Source of the DNA: Aralia elata
Taxonomy: Eukaryota > Streptophyta > Magnoliopsida > Apiales > Araliaceae
Length of the DNA stretch: 64,000 bases
NCBI GenBank assembly: GCA_034770075.1
Contig: CM068383.1
Coordinates: 37,219,222-37,283,221, forward strand
Reading direction: 5' to 3'
A program made the translations under genes and the position numbers. The notes beneath the pieces were generated by a model that did no database searches, had not been told where the DNA came from, and worked only from the letters and a program-made list of their open reading frames with translations. Of the stretch, positions 32,218 through 44,116 are shown piece by piece (position 1 is the first letter of the stretch; each line of letters begins with the position of its first letter).

Positions 32218-35152
32218 TGTTGGGAATCAGCATGCGATTGTTACACTGACTATCATAGGGGGAGAATGCTACAAAATCTGCATGTGATTACCACTATTAA
32301 TTATATGTGATTTGATTGATGACAAAATGATGAGAAGAACATTCATACTGTCAAAGCCTTGTAAAGTCCTTAATGAAATATATGTACAAGGACTTAGAAG
32401 ATCAAATGTGTTAGGTTGATCTAAGCTGAATGAATATCTGATCAAAACATGTTTGTAATATTAGGCTTTGTAATGTCCATAAACCAAATGTGATGTACAA
32501 GGACTTAGATTAGAATAGATGAAGATCAAACTTGTCAGGTTGATCTTATGTACTGTAATGACATATGTACAAACGAGGGCCAGACTGATCCTAGAGCATT
32601 GCACTGACTAAGTGAAGGATCGTCGAGCAGTCATACACTACATCGTAGAGTCAAGTATATCATCACAGGGTCTGCCAGAAAATGTAAAACCTCGGTAGGA
32701 CGTAGAGCCGCCTCGGCAGGACGTAGAGCCACCTCGGCAGGACGTAGAGTTGACTCGGCATTTGAAGTGCTAAAACTCCAAGATCGTAGAGTCTGCCAGG
32801 CAAGCACAGTAACAGGATCGGCAGATCGTAGAGATCACTCGGCAGCATTTACCGGGCATCGTAGAGCTACGCATGTCAACGTAGAGCATGCAAGGCAATC
32901 GTAGAGTATGACTCGGCAGAACAAGGGCTTACTCAGAATCGTAGAGCATACACTACAAAGAGAAAGTCGTTGTGCTAACATGGGTTCGTAGAGTCAGTTC
33001 AAACAAGCCACTCTACGACTCCCATGAACAGTGTGCAATCAAAGCAATAACGTAGAACAGTCGCTGCTGAAGCACTCAAAGATAAAATGGTAATCTTCAA
33101 GACTACCAAGCCAGTTGAGCATGAGTCATCAGACATAGCAAAATCTTTGAACATAACCAAAGCATCAACCATGACAGAGATCAAAGGACAAGGTCAAGTG
33201 ATCACTCTACGATCCATCAAGACTCTAGACCTGCATTAAAGATAAAGGTCGTAGAGCGGGAAAGTCAGCAAGATCAAGTGATCGTAGAGCTGAATCTAAA
33301 AATAATAGAAGCACTCAATCAGTGTTAGAGAAACAAAGCGAAAGAGATCATAGAGCAGCACTCTATGACAAAAGGAAGAATGTCTGAAGATTAAGTAGAG
33401 CAGTCCTCTACATCAAAGGTGCCATAGCAAACAAGAGGATCATAGAGCAGTCCTCTATAACAAAACAGCAGAGCCAACACCTAAAGAACATAGAGCAGTC
33501 CTCTATGATAAGCACGCTATAGCAATGGCTAAACGTAGATCATAAATGCTATGCTCTGGAAACGAAAAGCTGAATAGAGATAACAGAGCATGAGGAAGCA
33601 TATACTGCAATATAGTGAGAAGCACATCAAAGCTCAATACAAGTGCAGACAGCCACTCTACGAACTACAAGAGAGCACAAGGCCACAACTGAAGTTAACA
33701 GTAAACTCTACGGTCCAAGTCAACAGCCTTCAATATGAAGCAAACAAGATAACTCTACGAATAGAAGCAACAGGCTATACCCCAGACGATCATAGAACAA
33801 AGAGGTCAGTGCCAGCTGGATTAAATTTATTAAGCACTCAGGGCTGCTATTCCAAGATGAGCGGCTAAGCAAGAGTATAATATTTAAATAAGTTGAGTGG
33901 AGCACAAACAGTCATATCTGCAGCAGTCAACAGACAGCGCATGTGACTCCACTACATTGGTACCGGCTAATGGATGCTGACTCAGCCATCACTAGAAAAC
34001 TTAGGGAAGCAAAATGCTCAGTGGTACAATAAACAAATCTGCAGAAAGCTAGTCTTCAACAGAAAGTAGTGCAACGGGAAGATATCAACGGCAAACTTCC
34101 AACGGAAAGAAAATAGAGAACTACAAAAGAAAGAAGAACACTCGAATGTGAGTGTGTGTTGGTATGCAGTAAGCAAGAGAGACCAAGAAGCCGAGATCTA
34201 GAGTAACCAAATCCAGAAGGGAAAACTCTATGATCAAGCAAGGAACACAATGAACTGAATGGATAAAGAAATGACTTGGACATGTCAACCAATGTTCAAT
34301 AGAAGTGATCATCTGCATCTGCTATGTACCAGAAGAAGGAAGGACTTCAACGACCATCATCAGTAGCATCCAGAAGAAGATCACCATCAGCTGTCAAGTA
34401 CCTAAAGATGAAGGAGATCAAAGTTCATCTTGACAGCACAACTCAACAAACCTTCACCACTCCAAAGAGGGCAGGATGTCCTTGTCTTAAGTGACTAAAC
34501 AAAGTCAAGTCTGCTGGACTTGCTAAGTACCAAAGGGTACAAGAGATTCTAAGGCTGCTGGCTTTAGTCTACAGGTTCCATTGCTGCTGGCCTTGAAGGG
34601 TTCTTTGTGAACTGGGTTTCCAAGTCTACTGGACTTGAAGAGGGTCATTGGATCCTTGTCCGAGGGACTAAAAACAACTCAAGTCTGCGAGACACAAGAT
34701 GGGTCAGAGGATCCGTGTCTGCAGGGGTTGAGGAGGGTCATAGGATCCTTACCTTTGTGGCTAAAAACAACTCTTGTATGCTGGACTTGAGGAGGGCGTA
34801 GAGTCCTTGTCTTTGTGACTAAAACAATTAGTGGATTCCTATTTGTTAAAGTAGAAGAGTGGAGTATGAGTTATTACGTCTCCGAACCACTTAAAAACTC
34901 CCGTGTCATTTACTTTGTCATTTACTTTATGCTCAATAAACTGCTATATCTATTATCAACCATACTACAAACTTGTAGACTGAACTAAGACTATGCTTGA
35001 ATCTATGAAGGGGATATTAATGTTTATTCTGCCGTGCATGAATTGATTCTCTATCCCATAACTATTATACTTTCATTAATAAATGAAAAAGTTTTAAAGG
35101 ATCTATTCAACCCCCCCTTTCTAGATCCACATTGTGTCTTAGGGAACTAACA
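32218..35152 (+). mobile_element. 5' LTR of the SIRE-like element (2,935 bp)
   Basis: It runs from TGTTGGGAATC to GGAACTAACA before the primer site. It contains three copies of the 21-bp minisatellite (about 32,691-32,754), dispersed TCGTAGAG and CTCTACGA motifs, a hairpin row (about 33,350-33,510) and, in the last 700 bp, tandem-like phrases (aagtctgctggacttg, gagggtcataggatcctt) absent from the truncated copies. Confidence 0.85.
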
Positions 35153-35153
35153 A

Positions 35154-35170
35154 TTAGTATCAGAGCGGGT
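35154..35170 (+). other. Primer-binding site of the SIRE-like element
   Basis: TTAGTATCAGAGCGGGTTCT follows the LTR end ACA. It matches the initiator-Met tRNA 3' end pattern TGGTATCAGAGC with one mismatch. Confidence 0.75.
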
Positions 35171-38100
35171 TCTCATGAATACTATAAAGCTAACGCTTTG
35201 AGTAGATCCATGACACAAAACTAGATCAGTTCTAAGTCTGAGTATTGGTTGACAAGTCAATGAGCTAATAAGTTAAAAATTGTTTATGCAGGAAAATCTG
35301 TCCTGAGCTATCCAGGATGTACCATGGGCTTAAATGGAAAAACTCAATATCACCAGGCATGCTGATGTCATTAAGCATATCGATCATTTCATAAGAAGGA
35401 AATAGACTGATGCAGCAAGAACGAAGATATTCTCCATTAAAAAGGGAATCTGCATCTCAACCTAAGATGTTGTGAAATCCTACAAAGGATGATCAATGAG
35501 TTATCCAAAGGATAATGCGCCATCATCAATGCACTTACAATGACTCCATGAGCTTCTCAACACTTATGACATGCTCCCACTCTATAAGATATGAACATGA
35601 AGGTTCATTCAAGCGTATCGGTAATTATGGGACGTCATAACTAACCAAGTGCAGAATTCAAAGATGTGCTCAATGTATCAGTCAATGCAGCCCATTGAAG
35701 GAACAAATGATGAGACCGGCAATGGCCTGAGGGAGTTCATCTAATAAAGAAATGCACTAATGCTAGCTGCACCACTGACTATCAAGAAACTGACATCAGT
35801 GAGGTATCAATCTCTGTCTCCCTAAAAATACAAATATCATTAACTGTTAATATATATCGTATATCTGCATGTCCTCACACTTCAGTAGCAAATCAAGGGA
35901 TCACTTTCAACCTTAAAAGGAAAGGGAAAGTAAGTGATGGTTTAATGATCACTTTGCTGTCTATCCATATTTGAGGCTGAAAATAAAATTCTTGAGATGA
36001 ATATCTGAAGTCTGTACAAATAGGATCTCCTCTCATCTTGTTGTTAAACATGCCTAAAACTACTTTGCAAATTGCTACTGTGTGTACTGTCTCATTAGAT
36101 TAGTTGTCTTGACATTGATAAGTTTGCTATTAGATGAGGAAATCCAAGTAGGGATTGTAAACAATAAGATCACCACATACTATCTAACACTAATGTTTAT
36201 GAGGTGACTGTGCTTGGTGAGATATTTATATCCTACCCTAGTTCTCACACCTTATATGATAAGTAATGCATTATCTCATGATTTAAGCATTTGATAAGTC
36301 GTGGAGTGTAGTCATGTCTGTCGCTGCACATTAAAGGATCGTAGAGACTGATCAACTCTACGAACCATCTATGTTCAAATCACAGAACTAACCACTACTC
36401 TACTAAATATCAAATGCTTGAAACATAAATAATGAGTATGTACTCATCTAAAGAAAAGGTCTGAGAATCTACATCAGCTTCACTCATAATGCTCTCACAC
36501 ACACTTATGCAGCATGTTTAATTATCATCTCATTTAAGCTGCATAAATTGTGAAACCACAGTCTGGAGAAGACTTAAGATTTCAAAAGAATTAACCTAGC
36601 AGGACCCAAAGAATATTGGGTACCAAGTTAGAGACTCATATTATATGCAGGCATCATGATCGCTCAAGCACTTTCAAGAAGTTAGAAAAAGAATGATCCT
36701 CATCAACAAACTTCTGGAAAACAACAAAAGCATAATTCTTCAGTATATCCCTCTCAGAAGTTGGAGCTCCATTCAACATAATAAAGCTCCTCAAGAAGTA
36801 GCACAAAACCCAGGTCTTTATCAACTCTACGATCACAGTGTGAATGGAAGGATCGTAGAGTAGCCAAAGGCTCAAGACTTCATCAGCACTACAAGAGTAG
36901 TATCAAGCAATGGATCACAGAGTGACCAGTGCTAAATAGAAGGTTCTACGATCAGATGAAGAAAGAGGGACTTTCATCTGAAATGGAAGTATCAACTATG
37001 GGGAAGCAATAATCAAATAAGTTCAGCAGTGCTCAGTTTGATAAGGAGTAAGGGAAAATGAAGAGATGGAGAAGGTGAAGCCACAAGATGAAAAGAGTCA
37101 CAAAGCTACAGTATTGGGTACAAAAGAAAGTACTTTAACACCAACAAAGGGCATGAAAGCATGCATGGTCAAAAGTTCTCCAGCAGGTTAAGAGACAAAT
37201 CAAGTCCTTGATCTCAACTAATTCATGACTTAAGCAAAATGAAGCTCCCATAAAGTCTGAAGATAACACTCCATCATACACAACCCCATCCCAGACTCAG
37301 AGTCCCAAAACTCTGTGCCTGATGAACCAAATGAATCCTCATCATAGAAACCCTAGACTCTACGACTGTTAAACTAAGTCAGCCATACCACTCAAAGTCG
37401 TAAAGACACTGTGATTGACATCATGATCGTAGAGTATGTAGACTCTACGTCCACAACCTACTAAACACTACTCCCATGCTTCATGTCTAACCAAACACAA
37501 AGAATAAAAGTGATGACATCCTATACACTTATCCAAATAATCTTTCTTCAGATAAGCGCCTCAGAGACAAACCAAGCCCTAAGTTGTCAAACCTAGAGGC
37601 CTGCCCTTTCTGAGCTACCTTAGTCCTGTTGAAAAAACTAAAATGAGAATGCATCATATCTCCAGAGCTTGAGATAAAACAAAGAAGAAAAGTTGATCCC
37701 TTAGAAGAGAGTTGATTATGGAACAATCTAGCAGAAAAAGAAGCTAGTCCTAAAAGAAAGTCTTCACCCAGTAAATGACTCATCTCTACTATAAGATCAG
37801 ATACAATGCATAAATATTATCATCTCGGATGTCAAGAGAAAGCAAGGTTTCTTCAATGATTACTTATTTCAGAAGGAAGCCACTACAAAGCCTAAGTGGA
37901 GATTCTCTCATCAAGATCTGCAAGAAGACAGCATCTGAGCAACAATAGGTGTGACCAAGCTGGATATGTTCGTAGAGTAAAGGGCAATGACATCAAAGTC
38001 ACTCTACGAACGGACTAAGTCAAAAGTCAAAAGGACATGGGCCACGTTCTTAACTGACGTACAACAGTTTCACCACAGTTGGCCACGTTCAGCAAATGGG

Positions 38101-38328
38101 TCTCTCACACGTGTACCTGACAAAAGGAGGGAACTAAGATAAGTAAGATTTTGAATATTGACGGTTGCTCTTCTCTATCAGTTATCAACATCGCTCCTCT
38201 CATAAAGCTGTGCTGATCTCTCGAAACCCTAGAATCATCAAAACCAGCAACCTCCAGAAGCTTCCAAACCCTAATCATTTCAAATCTCCATTCTTAGTCA
38301 AGCACCCTTCTTTCCAAGAACCCTCGTT
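35171..38328 (+). other. Non-coding internal leader of the SIRE-like element
   Basis: About 3.2 kb without a long frame. Near 36,120-36,175 a weak zinc-knuckle-like echo (FAIR*GNPSRDCKQ) may be all that is left of gag. Paired TCGTAGAG..CTCTACGA motifs continue through it, for example 36,338-36,362, 36,826-36,860, 37,358-37,450 and 37,970-38,010. The last 170 bp before the ORF look like a translated-gene leader. Confidence 0.5.
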
Positions 38329-40992
38329 ATGGAAAACTGTCAAATCGTATCAGGCATTCAACTTGGTTTCGACAAGTTTGGAGAATCAGATGAGAAATTC
38401 AAGGAAATTCTAGAAAGTGTAAAGCAGGCGGGATTCTTAGAATGCTTAAGATCAAACACCAAGATCTTCATTGATCTTATCAAAGAATTCTACCAGAATA
38501 CAATAATAGATGGTAATGTTCTGACTACTAAAGTTCGTGGAATCAAACTGAAGATAAATGCCGCTGAAATCAATCAATGTTTGGGATTCACCAACAATAG
38601 TCTGTCATCCCTAGAAGGAGTCGATTCTGATGAAGGCAAGAGATTGATGGGCTATGTGAAAAATCCCCATGTGAAAGGAATGAAGAAAAAGGAATTTCCT
38701 GAGAAGTTTGAATTCCTAGCTGAGATTGTGGGTAAATGTATTCTGTGCAAGGATACTGCACATGACACTGTGAGCGATCTACAGCTGAAGATTATGACCG
38801 CCATTATCATGAACAAGAAGATGAACTTTGGAGCTATATTATCTGACTGGTTAGTTAAAGAAGCCAGGAAAGTGAAGACATCAGATAAACCAGTTCTAAA
38901 GATCTACTATGGGAGATTCTTGAGCATCATATTGAAGAAGAGGCTGAAAAACAAAATTAGGAAAGATGAGGGAGAAACCCTAAATGTCCATAAAGTCATG
39001 TCGCCCAAACTGTTTGACAATTGGAAGAAAAACCCCATGGAGAACAAGAAGTTGAGAACGTCTGGTAGCAGCAAAGGAACCTCAAAGGTTGGCAAAGGAA
39101 AGAGGAAAGCTAGTTCATTGAAGGATAAATCATCTCAATCTGAAGACTCCTCATCCCCTGAGCCCATTCCCTCAAAATCACTTAAGAAAAAGGCAAAAGT
39201 TGAGGTAGCCTCAGTGAGGAGTCTCTCTAACTCTGTAGATGAATCTCAAGAAGAGAAAGAAGCATCAGAAGCATCTTTGGTCAAAACCTCAAAGAGAAGA
39301 CAGAGTACAAGACTCAGGCAAATGATGAATATCTCAGGACAAAGAAATAAAGGAGAGATTCTACCAGTAACAGTTGACTCTGAAGATGATGAGAGTGTCA
39401 AAGCTGAAGCTGCAGAGATAAGTAAAACTATGGCATCCCATGATGAATTTGCTGAAAAAGATGTCACCACAAGCATGTCTAAATCAGAAAGAGAAGATGC
39501 AGCTATGTCTAAGAGTCTCAATGAGTCAACGAAAGATGGTGATGACATGGAAGCAAGTTATGAAGAGAAGCCAACAGATGAGTCAGTTGAAGAATCAAAG
39601 GAAGTATATGTGGAGAAAACAAGTTCGGAGGAAAAGAGTACCAAGGACACTAGGAAAGAAGCAATGGATGATGATGAAGCACAAGAGGACTCTGATACTG
39701 ACAACAGTGCATCAGAAAGCCACTTCAAGCCAGCAACCACTAGAATACGAAGGAGGATTGTGTTAGAGGCCAGTGACAAACCAGGTGCTGTGTTGCCAAT
39801 AAAATGGATTGATCATGGTGACGGTCAAATAAAAGTGACATCAATGACCATTGAGGATCTCTTCAACAATTTTCAAGACATTGAGCTTGATCGAACTACA
39901 ATGTTGTATGATCCTGAAGGCGAACAACTGACATGGTTTTACCCATGGATGCCCTGGTTGAAGGCCATTGAATTTGGAGATATCTGCTGGTGTTATTCAC
40001 AGTTTCCAAATCTGAAGCTGATATCTCAGAACTTCCCAAGAGTTCAAACTTATCCAAAGTTGCTGATCAAGGATACTCAGCATTTCAAAGCTTACCGCCA
40101 TGCTGAAAGTATATACATTCCATACTATGTGTTGAAAAACAGTGATAAAAGCATGCCAGCAAAGCAGTTCGTAGAGACAGTGGTTATGGAACCCCCTAAC
40201 TCTACGACTACAACCATCAAACTCCCTGACATTGGTATAAGGCATAGCACACCTTCTGATATCCCTTCCTCATCCACCGGAGAGTTATTCGACATTATCA
40301 TTGCTCTTGAGAACATCTACAAGAGTGAGAAGGCCAAGTCAACTACCCCAATCCTTGAAAATCTCTCGATTGACCAAGAGCTGTTGAAAAATTCAAAAGA
40401 ATTGCTTGAAAACATTTCCTCAGTTACTAAAGGAGCAAAGAAGATAACTAGAGGTGATGACAATGAATTTTACAAGCAGCTGCAAGCCTCATTCATAGAC
40501 ATGTCCTTAAAGCTACATCAACGAGATCAGATATATCTCAAGTCTATTGAGCAGCAGAAAACTGAGGCCCTGAAACTCCAACAACAGAATGCATACTCTC
40601 TTCAGACTTTGTTAACTAAAGTAGAGAACCTCAGCCAGTCCCTAACTCAGCAAATGGAGCTTGGCCAGCAGGAAGTGAAAATGGAAGTTGGTAATACCTC
40701 CTACTTAGTTGAGCAGCTCATTACGAATGTCCAGTATCTCTCTCAAATGATTGATGACAAAAAGGGGGAGAAAAAGATGAAGCAAAAGAAGTTGAAGCAT
40801 AAGAAGATGAAGAACAAAAAGAGGACCAGGACTAGTGCCAGAAAGGAGTTAAAGGAGAAGAAGAAGAACAGACATGAAGCACCAACAACTGAGGGGGAGC
40901 CAGAAGAAGAAGAAGAAGAAGCAGGAAGTGAGCCAGGAGAAAAAGAACCAGCAAGCAGTAAGGGGGAGCATGTGTTAGATAAGGAAGAATAA
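38329..40992 (+). CDS. 887-codon ORF of the SIRE-like element, env-position protein of unknown function
   Basis: A single uninterrupted frame, whose start MENCQIVSGIQLGF lies at the first ATG after the leader. Residues about 40-110 (EFYQNTIIDGNVLTTKVRGI, NQCLGF) resemble the plant-transposon-protein domain often found in retroelement extra ORFs (PF20167-like); this is recognition by eye. Residues about 240-490 are low-complexity, rich in Lys, Ser, Glu and Asp. Residues about 500-640 form a globular, aromatic-rich segment (YPWMPWLKAIEFGDICWCY). Residues about 690-800 look coiled-coil, and the C-terminus is strongly basic then acidic (KKMKQKKLKHKKMKNKKR, EEEEEE). No signal peptide and no clear membrane span are seen, so an envelope role is doubtful. 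A TTCGTAGAG..CTCTACGA pair sits in frame at 40,168-40,206. The intact frame in a decayed neighbourhood suggests recent activity or selection. Confidence 0.7.
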   Translation: MENCQIVSGIQLGFDKFGESDEKFKEILESVKQAGFLECLRSNTKIFIDLIKEFYQNTIIDGNVLTTKVRGIKLKINAAEINQCLGFTNNSLSSLEGVDSDEGKRLMGYVKNPHVKGMKKKEFPEKFEFLAEIVGKCILCKDTAHDTVSDLQLKIMTAIIMNKKMNFGAILSDWLVKEARKVKTSDKPVLKIYYGRFLSIILKKRLKNKIRKDEGETLNVHKVMSPKLFDNWKKNPMENKKLRTSGSSKGTSKVGKGKRKASSLKDKSSQSEDSSSPEPIPSKSLKKKAKVEVASVRSLSNSVDESQEEKEASEASLVKTSKRRQSTRLRQMMNISGQRNKGEILPVTVDSEDDESVKAEAAEISKTMASHDEFAEKDVTTSMSKSEREDAAMSKSLNESTKDGDDMEASYEEKPTDESVEESKEVYVEKTSSEEKSTKDTRKEAMDDDEAQEDSDTDNSASESHFKPATTRIRRRIVLEASDKPGAVLPIKWIDHGDGQIKVTSMTIEDLFNNFQDIELDRTTMLYDPEGEQLTWFYPWMPWLKAIEFGDICWCYSQFPNLKLISQNFPRVQTYPKLLIKDTQHFKAYRHAESIYIPYYVLKNSDKSMPAKQFVETVVMEPPNSTTTTIKLPDIGIRHSTPSDIPSSSTGELFDIIIALENIYKSEKAKSTTPILENLSIDQELLKNSKELLENISSVTKGAKKITRGDDNEFYKQLQASFIDMSLKLHQRDQIYLKSIEQQKTEALKLQQQNAYSLQTLLTKVENLSQSLTQQMELGQQEVKMEVGNTSYLVEQLITNVQYLSQMIDDKKGEKKMKQKKLKHKKMKNKKRTRTSARKELKEKKKNRHEAPTTEGEPEEEEEEAGSEPGEKEPASSKGEHVLDKEE

Positions 40993-41339
40993 AGAGGGGA
41001 CAACATCAGGACAACAGGAGAAGAAAGCAGTCACAAGAAGGTATATCTCTAACAAGCAAGGAGGAATTAACTGTCTTATGATAGTAGCCAGGATCTCCTT
41101 ATTAAGTTACTATAGATTGTGAACTGCATAGGTTTAAATTTCTTGAAATGATGATTATGAACTGAATATGTTTAAGTTTACTAATATGATAAATGACTAT
41201 CTTGAATGCACATCATTTCATTTCATTTTTTATATAGCAATACAGTGACTTACTGTATCTTAAGTCACATCAGCACTCATACACCTGCATGTATTGATTA
41301 AACTGAATGTTATGCTATTAGTGTTTTTGTCATCATCAA

Positions 41340-41351
41340 ATAGGGGGAGAT
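41340..41351 (+). other. Polypurine tract of the SIRE-like element
   Basis: ATAGGGGGAGAT directly precedes the 3' LTR. A second copy of the phrase ATAGGGGGAGAATG lies inside the LTR itself about 37 bp further on. Confidence 0.8.
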
Positions 41352-43690
41352 TGTTGGGAATCAGCATGCGATTGTTACACTGACTATCATAGGGGGAGAA
41401 TGCTACAAGATCTGCATGTGATTACCACTATTAATTATATGTGATTTGATTGATGACAAAATGATGAGAAGAACATTCATACTGTCAAAGCCTTGTAAAG
41501 TCCTTAATGAAATATATGTACAAGGACTTAGAAGATCAAATGTGTTAGGTTGATCTAAGCTGAATGAATATCTGATCAAAGCATGTTTGTAATATTAGGC
41601 TTTGTAATGTCCTTAAAACAAATGTGATGTACAAGGACTGAGATTAGAATAGAAGAAGATCAAATTTGTCAGGTTGATCTTATGTACTGTAATGACATAT
41701 GTACAAACGAGGGCCAGACTGATCCTAGAGCATTGCACTGACTAAGTGAAGGATCGTCGAGCAGTCATACACTACATCGTAGAGTCAAGTATATCATCAC
41801 AGGGTCTGCTAGAAAATGTAAAACCTCGGTAGGACGTAGAGCCGCCTCGGCAGGACGTAGAGTCGTCTCGGCAGGACGTAGAGTTGACTCGGTATTTGAA
41901 GTGCTAAAACTCCAAGATTGTAGAGTCTGCCAGGCAAGCACAGTAACAGGATCGGCAGATCGTAGAGATCACTCGGCAGCATTTACCGGGCATCGTAGAG
42001 CTACGCATGTCAACGTAGAGCATGCAAGGCAATCATAGAGTATGACTCGGCAGAACAAGGGCTTACTCAGAATCGTAGAGCATACACTACAAAGAGAAAG
42101 TCGTTGTGCTAACATGGGTTCGTAGAGTCAGTTCAAACAAGCCACTCTACGACTCCCATGAACAGTGTGCAATCAAAGCAATAACGTAGAACAGTCGCTG
42201 CTGAAGCACTCAAAGATAAAATGGTAATCTTCAAGACTACCAAGCCAGTTGAGCATGAGTCATCAGACATAGCAAAATCTTTGAACATAACCAAAGCATC
42301 AACCATGACAGAGATCAAAGGACAAGGTCAAGTGATCACTCTACGATCCATCAAGACTCTAGACCTGCATTAAAGATAAAGGTCGTAGAGCGGGAAAGTC
42401 AGCAAGATCAAGTGATCGTAGAGCTGAATCTAAAAATAATAGAAGCACTCAATCAGTGTTAGAGAAACAAAGCGAAAGAGATCATAGAGCAGCACTCTAT
42501 GACAAAAGGAAGAATGTCTGAAGATTAAGTAGAGCAGTCCTCTACATCAAAGGTGCCACAACAAACAAGAGGATCATAGAGTAGTCTTCTATGACACAGC
42601 AGTAGAGTCAACATCTAAAGAACAATAGAGCAGTCCTCTATGATAAGCACATTATAGCAATGGCTCAACAAAGATCCTAAATGTTATGCTCAAGAACGAA
42701 AAGCTGAATAGAGATCACAGAGCATGAGGAAGCATAGACTGTAATATAGTGAGAAGCACATCAAAGTACAATGCAAGTGCAGACAGCCACTCTACGAACT
42801 GCAAGAGAGCACAAGGCCACAACTGAAGTTAACAGTAAACTCTACGGTCCAAGACAACAGCCTTCAATATGAAGCAAGCAAGATAACTCTACGAACAGAA
42901 GCAACAGGCTATACCCAGACGATCGTAGAGCAAAGAGGACAGTGCCAGCTGGATTAAAGATATTAAGCACTCAGGGCTGCTATTCCAAGATGAGCGTCTA
43001 AGCAAGAGTATAATATTTAAATAAGTTGAGTGGAGCACAAACAGTTGTATCTGCAGCAGTCAACAGACAGCGCATGTGACTCCACTACATTGGTACTGGC
43101 TAATGGATGCTGACTCAGCCATCACTAGTAGACTTAGGGAAGCAAAATGCTCTGTAGTACAATAAACAAATATGCAGAAAGCTAGTCTTCAACGGAAAGA
43201 AGTGCAACGGGAAGATATCAACGACAAACTTCCAACGGAAAGAAAATAGAGAACTACAAAAGAAAGAACAACACTCGAATGTGAGTGTGTGTTGGTATGC
43301 AGTATGCAAGAGAGCAAGAACATCAACTGTACCATCAGCTAAAAGCTTCACTACAACAAAGAGGTATGCCAAAGGGCTGGCATATGAGCTAAGAGTCGAA
43401 AGACCAAGAAGCCGAGATCTAGAGTAACCAAATCCAGAAGGGAAAACTCTATGATCAAGCAAGGAACACAATGACTGAATGGATAAAGAAATGACTTGGA
43501 CAAGTCAACCAGTGTTCAATGGAAGTGATCATCTGCATCTGCTATGTACCAGAAGAAGGAAGGACTTCAACGACCATCATCAGCAGCATCCAGAAGAAGA
43601 TCACCATCAGCTGTCAAGTACCTAAAGATGAAGGAGATCAAAGTTCATCTTGACAGCACAACTCAACAAACCTTCACCACACCAAAGAGG
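41352..43690 (+). mobile_element. 3' LTR of the SIRE-like element (truncated, mosaic)
   Basis: It matches the 5' LTR closely to about 42,555. It then shares several variants with copy 1 instead, has an extra stretch of about 80 bp (43,318-43,400) lacking in the 5' LTR, and stops at about 43,690 against Tekay sequence. Three minisatellite copies lie at about 41,823-41,886. Confidence 0.85.
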
Positions 43691-43939
43691 GAGATGTCTG
43701 AAATCAACTATCTAAGTTATGTTTAGTTAAATGTGTGAATTCTTAATTTAGATTTAACATTATTGACAATGTCTAGAATGTTCTGTCAAGGAAAGGAGTT
43801 ATTTGATTGCGCGCCGTTTATGCGGAAGGCCCCCTCTTTCCTGGGAATTGCTTGGTTGTCAATAGTGCGAGTCTAAACTTTAGGTTGAATAGTGAGCACC
43901 AGTCCACTATAGCTAGTACATGGATTTGGGGGCGGCACA
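43691..43939 (+). mobile_element. 3' end of the Tekay element 1 LTR
   Basis: It ends GGATTTGGGGGCGGCACA, the Tekay LTR terminus, followed at once by a primer site. The 5' bulk of this LTR is missing, replaced by the SIRE-like LTR at a non-homologous junction. Confidence 0.75.
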
Positions 43940-43941
43940 GG

Positions 43942-43955
43942 TTGGTATCAGAGCT
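43942..43955 (+). other. Primer-binding site of Tekay element 1
   Basis: TTGGTATCAGAGCT is complementary to the initiator-Met tRNA 3' end and is standard for chromoviruses. Confidence 0.9.
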
Positions 43956-44116
43956 ATAGGTTATAAACCTTAGGTGGGAGTACCTTAGGATATAACCGTA
44001 GAGAAAATTAGTGGAGATAGTGAGGAGATAAACTCATGTAGAGTTTTAAGTGATGAGTATAATATTTTTTCTAAAACAAAGTTGATTATTGAGAGATACT
44101 AATTAAGTTATTAAAC

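Larger units (their letters stand above)
32218..43690 (+). mobile_element. SIRE-like Copia derivative: giant LTRs, env-position ORF, no gag-pol
   Basis: Two LTRs in direct orientation start TGTTGGGAATCAGCATGCG (32,218 and 41,352). A Met-tRNA-type primer site follows the 5' LTR at 35,153, and a polypurine tract precedes the 3' LTR. The 6.2-kb internal region has one large ORF next to the 3' LTR, where SIRE/Maximus elements keep an extra env-like ORF, and no protease, integrase or reverse transcriptase that I can find. It inserted into Tekay LTR 3. The 3' LTR is cut short at about 43,690. Mobility would require proteins supplied in trans. Confidence 0.75.
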
